Under the pieces are notes generated by a model, which had not been told where the DNA came from, did no database searches, and was given only the letters and a program-made list of their open reading frames with translations. Below are positions 57,211 to 64,000 of a stretch of DNA of 64,000 nucleotides, piece after piece. The stretch lies in NCBI RefSeq assembly GCF_034521165.1, contig NZ_JAXHMV010000011.1, positions 117,795 through 181,794 on the forward strand, given 5' to 3'. A program made the translations under genes and the position numbers. Position 1 is the first letter of the stretch, and each line of letters starts with the position of its first letter. This DNA comes from Thiohalophilus sp. GTDB taxonomy: Bacteria > Pseudomonadota > Gammaproteobacteria > UBA6429 > Thiohalophilaceae.

Positions 57211-59526
57211 TTGCCCCAGGCCAAGAAGACAGCCACCGAAGCCAAAAGCCCGCCCCTGGCCAGCCACCTGCAACGAGCGCTGAAAGAGGGGGCATTGTAT
57301 GTGTTCAGCTTTACCGCGCTCTATTTCCTGCTGGCGCTCTTCAGCTACCACCCGGTGGACCCGGGCTGGTCCCACAGCGGCGGGGCGCAACCGCGTATCG
57401 CCAATCTGGGGGGGCCGACCGGCGCCTGGCTGGCCGACGTCTTTTTAAGCCTGTTCGGCTATCTGGCCTACCTGTTCCCGATCATGGTGGCCTACGCCGG
57501 CTGGCGACTGTACCGCGATCGGCGCAATGTTCACCCCTTTGATATTCGCGGCTTCGGGTTGCGGGTCAGCGGCTTTGTGCTGACCCTGCTGGCCGGCTGC
57601 GGACTGGCCAGCCTGCACGATGTCGGCGGTGTCAGCCCGTTGCCGGTCAATGCCGGGGGCATCCTGGGCGATTATGTGGCCACCAATATGGCCGCGGCAT
57701 TCAGCTTTCTGGGCGCCACGCTGCTGCTGCTGGCGCTGTTTTTGAGCGGCGTGACCCTGTTTACCCACCTTTCCTGGTTGTGGCTGATGGACTCTCTGGG
57801 CGCCCTGACACTGCGCCTTTTCTATGCACTGCGGGGGGCGTTTACCCGCGTCCTGAGCGCGGTCCAGGAACGTCGGGCGCGCCAGCAGCATCAGCAGCAG
57901 TATACCGCCAAGGTCGAAAAGCAGAAGGTGAAAGAGGCCAAACGCACGCCGCCGGTGATCCAGCGCGAAGAAAAACCGGCCACTCCCAGCAAACGGGTCG
58001 AGCGCGAGCGCCAGGTGCCTCTGTTTACCAATAGCGAGACGGGCGCCTTGCCGCCGTTGTCGCTGCTGGATGACACCCAGCCCGGGGATCGCAACGAAAT
58101 TTCCGAAGAGGCCTTGCAGGCCATGGGTCGCCAGGTGGAACTCAAGCTGCAGGATTTCGGGATCGAGGGTGAAGTGGTGGCCGTCCATCCCGGCCCGGTC
58201 ATTACCCGCTTCGAGCTGCAACCGGCGGCCGGCGTGAAGGTCAACCAGATTAGTAACCTGGCCAAGGATCTGGCCCGCGCCCTGTCGGCGGTCAGTGTGC
58301 GGGTCGTCGAGGTTATCCCGGGCAAGACCACGGTCGGGCTGGAGATCCCCAACCAGCAGCGCGAAGTGGTGCGTCTCAGTGACACCCTCAAGGCCCCCGA
58401 ATTCGCCGACGCCAAATCACCGCTGACCCTGGCACTGGGCAAGGATATCAGCGGCAATCCCACGGTCGCCGATCTGGCCCGCATGCCGCATCTGCTGGTG
58501 GCCGGGACCACCGGCGCCGGCAAATCGGTGGCCCTGAACGCCATGATCCTGAGCCTGCTGTATAACGCCAGCCCCAGGGATGTACGGCTGATTCTGATCG
58601 ATCCGAAGATGCTGGAACTGTCGATCTACGACGGCATTCCCCATCTGCTGTCGCCGGTGGTCACCGATATGAAAGATGCCGCCAACGCGCTGCGCTGGTG
58701 TGTGGCGGAAATGGATCAACGTTATCGCTTGATGTCCGCGCTCAAGGTACGCAACATCGCCGGCTTCAATCGCAAGGTGCGTGAAGCACAGGAGGCCAAA
58801 CAGCCGCTCCTCGATCCGCTGCATCCGGCCGATTCGGAACTGCCGGCTCAGGAACTGCAACCCATGCCGTATATCGTGGTGGTGGTGGACGAGCTGGCCG
58901 ACATGATGATGGTGGTCGGCAAGAAAGTCGAAGAGCTGATCGCCCGCCTGGCCCAGAAAGCCCGCGCTTCGGGCATTCACCTGATCCTGGCGACCCAGCG
59001 GCCTTCGGTCGATGTGTTGACCGGCCTGATCAAATCCAACATTCCGACGCGGATTGCCTTTCAGGTTTCCTCGCGCATCGATTCACGCACCATTCTCGAT
59101 CAGATGGGTGCCGAACAACTGCTGGGCCACGGCGATATGTTGTACCTGCCGCCGGGCGCCGGCCTGCCGGTGCGGATTCACGGTGCCTTCGTCGACGATC
59201 ACGAAGTCCACAACGTGGTCGACAATCTGAAAAAGAGCGGCCAGCCCCAGTATCTTGAGGAAGTCCTCAACGGGCCGGCCGACGCCGGAGGCGGTGCCAG
59301 CGGCAATGGCGGTGATGACGCCGAAGCCGACCCGCTCTATGATGAGGCGGTCCAGATCGTTACCGAAACCCGCCGTGCCTCGATCTCCGGGGTACAGCGC
59401 CGCCTGCGTATCGGCTATAACCGGGCCGCGCGTCTGGTGGAAGCCATGGAACTGGCCGGGGTGGTCGGGCCACTGGAATCCAACGGCAACCGCGAGGTGC
59501 TGGCACCACCCCCACCGAAAGAATGA
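57211..59526 (+). CDS. ftsK: DNA translocase FtsK
   Basis: 771 residues from a TTG start. Four N-terminal membrane segments (about 30-190), a short basic linker, then the RecA-like motor with Walker A GTTGAGKS and VVVVDELADMMM, and the C-terminal winged-helix gamma domain (RASISGVQRRLRIGYNRAARL) that reads KOPS sites. It moves chromosome ends at division. The linker is far shorter than in E. coli. Confidence 0.96.
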   Translation: MPQAKKTATEAKSPPLASHLQRALKEGALYVFSFTALYFLLALFSYHPVDPGWSHSGGAQPRIANLGGPTGAWLADVFLSLFGYLAYLFPIMVAYAGWRLYRDRRNVHPFDIRGFGLRVSGFVLTLLAGCGLASLHDVGGVSPLPVNAGGILGDYVATNMAAAFSFLGATLLLLALFLSGVTLFTHLSWLWLMDSLGALTLRLFYALRGAFTRVLSAVQERRARQQHQQQYTAKVEKQKVKEAKRTPPVIQREEKPATPSKRVERERQVPLFTNSETGALPPLSLLDDTQPGDRNEISEEALQAMGRQVELKLQDFGIEGEVVAVHPGPVITRFELQPAAGVKVNQISNLAKDLARALSAVSVRVVEVIPGKTTVGLEIPNQQREVVRLSDTLKAPEFADAKSPLTLALGKDISGNPTVADLARMPHLLVAGTTGAGKSVALNAMILSLLYNASPRDVRLILIDPKMLELSIYDGIPHLLSPVVTDMKDAANALRWCVAEMDQRYRLMSALKVRNIAGFNRKVREAQEAKQPLLDPLHPADSELPAQELQPMPYIVVVVDELADMMMVVGKKVEELIARLAQKARASGIHLILATQRPSVDVLTGLIKSNIPTRIAFQVSSRIDSRTILDQMGAEQLLGHGDMLYLPPGAGLPVRIHGAFVDDHEVHNVVDNLKKSGQPQYLEEVLNGPADAGGGASGNGGDDAEADPLYDEAVQIVTETRRASISGVQRRLRIGYNRAARLVEAMELAGVVGPLESNGNREVLAPPPPKE

Positions 59527-59548
59527 ACCGTGAGCGCGCGAGATGGTC

Positions 59549-59757
59549 AGAGCGTGAGAGCGTGAGAGCGTGAGAGCGTGAGAGCGTGAGAGCGTGAGAG
59601 CGTGAGAGCGTGAGGGCGTAAGAGCGTGAGAGCGTGAGAGCGTGAGAACGGGAGAACGTGAGAGCGTAAGAACGTAAGAGCGTAAGAACGTAAGATTGTA
59701 AGAACGTAAGATCGTAAGATTGTAAGATCGTAAGATACGGGAGATCGTAAGATCGTA
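59549..59757. repeat. 8-nt tandem array (GTGAGAGC drifting to GTAAGATC)
   Basis: About 26 units of 8 nt. The first half is nearly pure GTGAGAGC; the second half changes stepwise to GTAAGAAC and GTAAGATC. It starts 23 nt after the ftsK stop. Confidence 0.9.
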
Positions 59758-59765
59758 ATGACACT

Positions 59766-59913
59766 CTAACGACTAACGACTAACGACTAACGACTGCAAC
59801 GATCGTAAGACTGACTAACGACTAACGACTAACGACTAACGACTAACGACTAACGACTAACGACTAACGACTAACGACTAACGACTAACGACTAACGACT
59901 AACGACTAACGAC
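59766..59913. repeat. 7-nt tandem array (TAACGAC)
   Basis: Four copies, then an interruption containing GATCGTAAGA that belongs to the 8-nt array, then about fourteen perfect copies up to 17 nt before the lolA start codon. Confidence 0.92.
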
Positions 59914-59930
59914 CAAGAGAATCGGTACGT

Positions 59931-60542
59931 ATGTTGAAGCAAATTGTAATAACCGTGATGACCGGTTTGCTGTTCAGTCTCCCGGTGCAGGCCGCGCCGA
60001 CCATCGAGGATTATTTTGGCAACCTCGACAGTTTTGAGGCGCGTTTTGTGCAGCGGCTGTTCAGTCCCGAGCAGGAACTGGAAGAGGAAAGTCACGGTAT
60101 CATCAAAATCAAGCGACCCGATCGGTTTTACCTCAAATATACCCGGCCCTACGAACAGCTGTATGTTGCCGACGGTCATCGGCTCTGGTCTTATGATGCC
60201 GATCTGGAGCAGATTATCGTCAAACAGCAAGAAAATCTGTTACGTGATACGCCGGCGATGATTCTCAGCAATCCCGGGAATCTGCAACGCCAGTACCGGA
60301 TCGAACCGTATACCGATGAAGGTGAGCTGAACTGGTTTCGCCTGATTCCCAAAAGCAACGAAAACCAGTTCGAAGAGATCCAGCTGGGCTTCGATGCCGA
60401 ACAGATTCGGATCATGGAACTGAAAGACGGCTTTGGCCGGATTACCCGGCTGGAATTCGACGATATCCGCCGTAACCCATCCTTTACAGCCGAGACATTC
60501 CGTTTCACACCACCGCCCGGCGTGGATGTCCTCGAACAGTAG
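59931..60542 (+). CDS. lolA: outer-membrane lipoprotein carrier LolA
   Basis: 203 residues with a signal peptide (MLKQIVITVMTGLLFSLPVQA). Periplasmic chaperone that moves lipoproteins from LolCDE to LolB. The mature part has the LolA pattern NLDSFEARFVQ and GIIKIKRPDRFYLKYTRPYEQ. Its 5' region is entirely tandem repeats. Confidence 0.95.
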   Translation: MLKQIVITVMTGLLFSLPVQAAPTIEDYFGNLDSFEARFVQRLFSPEQELEEESHGIIKIKRPDRFYLKYTRPYEQLYVADGHRLWSYDADLEQIIVKQQENLLRDTPAMILSNPGNLQRQYRIEPYTDEGELNWFRLIPKSNENQFEEIQLGFDAEQIRIMELKDGFGRITRLEFDDIRRNPSFTAETFRFTPPPGVDVLEQ

Positions 60543-60611
60543 TTTTATTGCGCTATTGCAGGGTAATAATGGCTTAACCACTTATCAAGTTGGCAACGAA
60601 CCTGATTTATC

Positions 60612-61979
60612 ATGCCCGATACCCCCGACATGTTTCAGTCCGACAGCCAGAGCGATCAGTCCGGCAGTGAACTGGCCTGGCGGCCGCTGGCGGATCGTAT
60701 GCGCCCGCAGTCACTGGACGAGATTGCGGGGCAGGGCCATTTACTGGCCGCAAGCAAACCCCTGCGTCAGGCGATCGAATCGGGCAAGTTGCATTCGATG
60801 ATCTTCTGGGGACCGCCCGGTACTGGCAAGACCACGCTGGCGCGAATGATCGCCCGCTATTGCGATGCCGAGTTTCTCAGCATTTCGGCTGTGCTCTCCG
60901 GCGTCAAGGAGATCCGTGCCGCCATTAGCCGGGCCCAGGAGGTACAGCAACAACAGAACCGCCCCAGCGTGTTGTTCGTGGACGAAGTGCACCGGTTTAA
61001 CAAATCCCAGCAGGATGCGTTTTTGCCCTATGTGGAAAACGGCACGGTGACGTTCATCGGTGCGACTACCGAAAATCCCTCCTTTGAACTGAACAATGCC
61101 CTGTTATCCCGGGCCCGGGTCTATGTGCTCAAGGCGCTGGAGAGCGAGGACATTCTGCAGGTAATCGAACGGGCATTGGGTGATTCCGAGCGCGGGCTGG
61201 CAAAGATAAATCTGGAAATCGCGCCCGACTTGCTACAGCGTCTGGCCGAGGCCGCCGATGGCGATGCCCGGCGCGCGCTCAATTTACTGGAGATTGCGAC
61301 CGAGCTGGCCGAGGACGTCGATGGCCGCGCCCGGATCACGGAGCAAACCCTGGCCGAAGTGCTGGGCAGCGGACTGCGCCGTTTCGACAAGCAGGGCGAG
61401 GCGTTTTACGATCAAATCTCCGCCTTGCATAAATCCGTGCGCGGTTCCGCCCCGGATGCCGCGCTGTACTGGTTCGTGCGCATGATCGACGGTGGCTGCG
61501 ATCCGCTGTATATCGCCCGGCGGGTGGTGCGCATGGCGAGCGAGGATATTGGCAACGCGGATCCGCGGGCGCTGACGATCGCGCTGCATGCCTGGGATGT
61601 TCAGGAGCGGCTCGGCAGTCCGGAAGGCGAGCTGACCATCGCCCAGGCGGTGGTCTATATGGCCTGTGCAGCCAAGAGCAATGCCGTCTATAGTGCCTTC
61701 AACCAGGCCCGGGCGGATGTCCAGCAGGCCGGTTCGGATGAAGTCCCCATTCATCTGCGTAACGCCCCGACCCGGTTGATGAAAGAGCTGGGTTACGGCA
61801 AGGCCTATCGTTACGCCCATGATGAACCCGAAGCCTATGCCGCCGGCGAGACCTATTTTCCCGAGAGCTTTGGCGAGCGACGCTATTATTATCCGGTGGA
61901 TCGCGGCCTGGAGATCAAGATCGCCGAAAAACTGGCCCATTTGCGCGAGCTGGATAAAAAAAATCGTGGTTCGGATTGA
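60612..61979 (+). CDS. rarA: replication-associated recombination protein RarA (MgsA)
   Basis: 455 residues. AAA+ clamp-loader-like ATPase acting at stalled forks. Walker A GPPGTGKTTLA, Walker B VLFVDEVHRFNKSQQ, and the C-terminal tetramerisation domain. Same place as in enteric genomes after lolA. Confidence 0.96.
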   Translation: MPDTPDMFQSDSQSDQSGSELAWRPLADRMRPQSLDEIAGQGHLLAASKPLRQAIESGKLHSMIFWGPPGTGKTTLARMIARYCDAEFLSISAVLSGVKEIRAAISRAQEVQQQQNRPSVLFVDEVHRFNKSQQDAFLPYVENGTVTFIGATTENPSFELNNALLSRARVYVLKALESEDILQVIERALGDSERGLAKINLEIAPDLLQRLAEAADGDARRALNLLEIATELAEDVDGRARITEQTLAEVLGSGLRRFDKQGEAFYDQISALHKSVRGSAPDAALYWFVRMIDGGCDPLYIARRVVRMASEDIGNADPRALTIALHAWDVQERLGSPEGELTIAQAVVYMACAAKSNAVYSAFNQARADVQQAGSDEVPIHLRNAPTRLMKELGYGKAYRYAHDEPEAYAAGETYFPESFGERRYYYPVDRGLEIKIAEKLAHLRELDKKNRGSD

Positions 61980-62320
61980 GCGCGATTCGCCGATGCCGTG
62001 CTGGCGGATCACCGAACACATTTATGCCCGTTGTTTGGGTACTGAAGCCAGTGATAACACTGAAAAGTACGGAAGGGGCAGGTCAGGTTGCGCACAGGCG
62101 CTGAAAGATACTGAAAATGCATTTCTTCATCGGCGGTCAGGCGCAGGTCACGCTGGCGATAGCCTGCGTGACATTCTGACTGTTTGTCGTGTCATCGGTG
62201 ACTTCGGTGTGTTCAGTGGTTAAACAGCAAGGGTGATTGTCAGTCCCGGAGCAGGATATCCGTTTTGCCGGGCCGTCGGATTTTGATTATCATGCCCCTT
62301 TATCGTTCCGGAGGCGCTCG
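61980..62320. other. 341-nt gap without a recognisable gene
   Basis: Apart from the palindrome at 62142-62172 no structured element was seen. No fluoride riboswitch could be recognised upstream of crcB. The frame that extends crcB upstream to 62237 looks non-coding. Confidence 0.5.
62142..62172. repeat. REP-like palindrome AGGTCACGC…GCGTGAC
   Basis: GTCACGC (62147-62153) and GCGTGAC (62166-62172) are perfect arms around TGGCGATAGCCT. Near-copy of 50889-50918. Confidence 0.65.
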
Positions 62321-62695
62321 GTGTTGCAGATTCTGGCCATTGCCGTGGGCGGCGCCGTCGGTTCGGTGCTGCGCTTTACGCTCTCCGGCGGCGTGCATCA
62401 GCTGTTGGGGCGGGAGTTTCCCTACGGCACCCTGAGCGTCAACGTCCTGGGTTCGCTGTTGATGGGCTTCCTTTATGTTGTCTTGCTGGAGCGGGCCAGT
62501 CTGGGGCCGGAGTGGCGTGCCTTGTTGCTGATCGGCTTGCTCGGCGCGTTTACCACGTTTTCGACCTTTTCCCTGGAAACGCTGAACCTGATCGAAAGCG
62601 GTGCGTTGCTCAAGGCCGGGCTGAATATTTTGCTGAGTGTCACGCTCTGTCTGTTTGCCGCGTGGCTGGGCATGTTGGGAGGACGTCAATTATGA
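62321..62695 (+). CDS. crcB: CrcB (Fluc) fluoride channel
   Basis: 124 residues from a GTG spaced 6 nt after GGAGG. Four membrane segments with the family motifs GGAVGSVLRF, GTLSVNVLGSLLMG and GLLGAFTTFSTFS. Exports fluoride. Its stop overlaps the next start (ATGA). Confidence 0.94.
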   Translation: MLQILAIAVGGAVGSVLRFTLSGGVHQLLGREFPYGTLSVNVLGSLLMGFLYVVLLERASLGPEWRALLLIGLLGAFTTFSTFSLETLNLIESGALLKAGLNILLSVTLCLFAAWLGMLGGRQL

Positions 62696-63000
62696 ATCAT
62701 CGGCAAGTGACCATGGTCCGGATCTATCTGACCGAAGGCGAGGCCCAGCTTGATACCCTGATGCGGCGCCTGCACGACTGGGAAAAGGCCAGCGGCGTGA
62801 CCGTATTTCGCGGGATCTCCGGATTCGGGGAGTCGGGCGAGATACACCATTCGGGTCTGCTCGATCTGTCGCTCAATCTGCCTGTTGTGGTGGAGTTCTT
62901 CGATACACCCGAGAAGGTCGAGGCGATCGTGGAACACCTGAATGAATTCATCAAACCCGGTCATATCGTCACCTGGGACGCCCGGGTGAATATCCAATAA
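62692..63000 (+). CDS. DUF190-family protein
   Basis: 102 residues from the ATG overlapping the crcB stop; the upstream frame is a shadow of crcB. GlnB-like ferredoxin fold pattern (MVRIYLTEGEAQLDTLMRRL, GVTVFRGISGFGESG). DUF190 genes often follow crcB, which suggests a role in fluoride resistance. Confidence 0.9.
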   Translation: MNHRQVTMVRIYLTEGEAQLDTLMRRLHDWEKASGVTVFRGISGFGESGEIHHSGLLDLSLNLPVVVEFFDTPEKVEAIVEHLNEFIKPGHIVTWDARVNIQ

Positions 63001-63014
63001 ACAGAAGGTTTTTT

Positions 63015-64000
63015 ATGCTGGATCCCAAACGGTTACGTAACGACTTGCAGGGGTGTGCCGCGCAACTGGCACGCCGCGGTTATCAACTGGAGACCGACAC
63101 TATCGAGTCGCTGGAAGAGCAGCGCAAGCAGCTCCAGGTAAAGACTCAGGAGCTGCAGGCCGAACGCAATGCCCAATCCAAAGCCATCGGCCAGGCCAAG
63201 GCCAAAGGCGAGGATGCCGCACTGATTCTCGAGGCCGTGGCCGATCTGGGTGATCGGCTCAAGATGGCCGAGACACAACTGCAGGAAGTTCAGCAGCAAC
63301 TGGACGCGATCCTGCTCGGCATCCCGAACATCCCGCAGGCCGATGTGCCCGATGGACGGGATGAAGACGATAACCTGGAGATCCGCCGCTGGGGCGAGCC
63401 GCGCGAACTCGATTTTGCGCCCCGGGACCATGTGGATCTGGGCGAGCAGATCGGGGGGCTCGATTTTGATACCGCCGTCAAACTCACCGGTTCCCGCTTT
63501 GCCGTCATGAGCGGCGGCATCGCCCGGCTGCACCGGGCGTTGATCCAGTTCATGCTCGATCTGCATACCACCGAACATGGCTATACCGAAACCTATGTAC
63601 CGTATATCGTCAACGCGGAGAGTTTGCGCGGGACCGGCCAGTTACCCAAGTTCGAGGAAGATCTGTTCAAGCTGCACCACGAGCAGGATTTTTATCTGAT
63701 TCCCACCGCCGAGGTCCCGGTGACCAACATCGTGCGCGATGTGATCGTCGAGGACGAAGATATGCCGCGCAAATACGTGGCCCATACGCCCTGTTTTCGC
63801 AGCGAGGCCGGCTCCTACGGCAAGGACACCCGGGGCATGATTCGCCAGCATCAGTTCGAGAAGGTGGAGCTGGTGCAGATCGTGCGCCCGGCCGATTCGC
63901 TGGCGGCCCATGAAGAGCTCACCGGCCACGCCGAAGCGGTGTTACAGAAACTGGAACTGCCGTACCGGGTCGTCGATCTGTGTACCGGGGATATCGGCTT
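63015..64000 (+). CDS. serS: seryl-tRNA synthetase (partial, 3' end outside window)
   Basis: First 328 residues. The N-terminal coiled-coil arm (about 28-100, heptad-like LEEQRKQLQVKTQEL…) binds tRNA-Ser. Class II motif 2 is in CFRSEAGSYGKDTRGM. AGAAGG precedes the ATG. It ends the enteric-like segment after rarA. Confidence 0.96.
   Translation, partial: MLDPKRLRNDLQGCAAQLARRGYQLETDTIESLEEQRKQLQVKTQELQAERNAQSKAIGQAKAKGEDAALILEAVADLGDRLKMAETQLQEVQQQLDAILLGIPNIPQADVPDGRDEDDNLEIRRWGEPRELDFAPRDHVDLGEQIGGLDFDTAVKLTGSRFAVMSGGIARLHRALIQFMLDLHTTEHGYTETYVPYIVNAESLRGTGQLPKFEEDLFKLHHEQDFYLIPTAEVPVTNIVRDVIVEDEDMPRKYVAHTPCFRSEAGSYGKDTRGMIRQHQFEKVELVQIVRPADSLAAHEELTGHAEAVLQKLELPYRVVDLCTGDIG

Noticed and set aside
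59360..59764. 134-aa minus-strand frame over the tandem array
   Set aside because: Its repeats (SRSHALTL) are only the translation of the 8-nt array.
59549..59913. KOPS-type sites next to ftsK
   Set aside because: The array units do not match the GGGNAGGG consensus and occur only here.
62040..62320. Fluoride riboswitch upstream of crcB
   Set aside because: I could not find the conserved crcB-motif core; the only structure is a REP-like palindrome.

Overview
The window is a chromosomal stretch of a sulfur-oxidising gammaproteobacterium, probably Chromatiales-like. It opens inside a dsr gene cluster whose dsrE, dsrF and dsrH mark the oxidative (reverse) sulfite reductase pathway. Its second half follows the enteric gene order purB-hflD-mnmA-nudJ-rluE-icd-cspD-clpS-clpA-infA-aat-trxB-ftsK-lolA-rarA-serS. 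No rRNA, tRNA, phage, transposase or CRISPR array was seen.

Layout. (1) 1-6167, minus strand: dsrA-B-E-F-H-C-M-K, transcribed leftwards, with dsrK cut by the window edge and dsrA broken by one extra base. (2) 6168-16313: accessory genes that probably serve sulfur metabolism. They include a TauD-like dioxygenase, an orphan Cas6/Cmx6-like protein beside a cysteine-free DsrC paralogue, two further 2OG-Fe(II) oxygenases, a PAS chemoreceptor and several small proteins I cannot name. (3) 16725-21779, plus strand: a Sel1-repeat protein, then a compact MoxR ATPase - metallopeptidase/VWA - DsrS-like - unknown - glutaredoxin set. (4) 21866-24129: egtB-egtD for ergothioneine-type thiol synthesis. (5) 24222-29947, minus strand: a complete Mrp Na+/H+ antiporter operon (mrpAB fusion, C, D, E, F, G), with mrpA also broken by one extra base. 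(6) 30052-37237, minus strand: M61 peptidase, secretin-like protein, PLD-like protein, GNAT, RoxA-type hydroxylase, purB and a small protein. (7) 37356-47665: acnA, hflD, mnmA, nudJ, rluE, a GGDEF-EAL protein and icd. (8) 47769-54791: cspD, clpS, clpA, infA, bpt, aat and a FemAB-like protein, together a full N-degron pathway. (9) 54987-64000: trxB, ald, ftsK, lolA, rarA, crcB, a DUF190 gene and the start of serS.

The genes form a coherent physiology. Sulfur is oxidised through DsrAB with the DsrEFH/DsrC sulfur relay, while redox and thiol homeostasis rests on glutaredoxin, thioredoxin reductase and EgtBD. Sodium and pH homeostasis comes from Mrp, and acnA and icd supply two TCA-cycle steps.

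Intergenic DNA is unusually rich in imperfect palindromes. One family has GCAAAG/CTTTGCGT arms, one has CACGAAGAC arms, one has TTGAAT/ATTCAA arms, and several are REP-like. Two short tandem arrays fill the ftsK-lolA gap. The best leads are the orphan Cas6-like/DsrC-like cluster, the MoxR-VWA-DsrS set, the palindrome families, and the two single-base frameshifts, which look more like sequence error than real gene loss.
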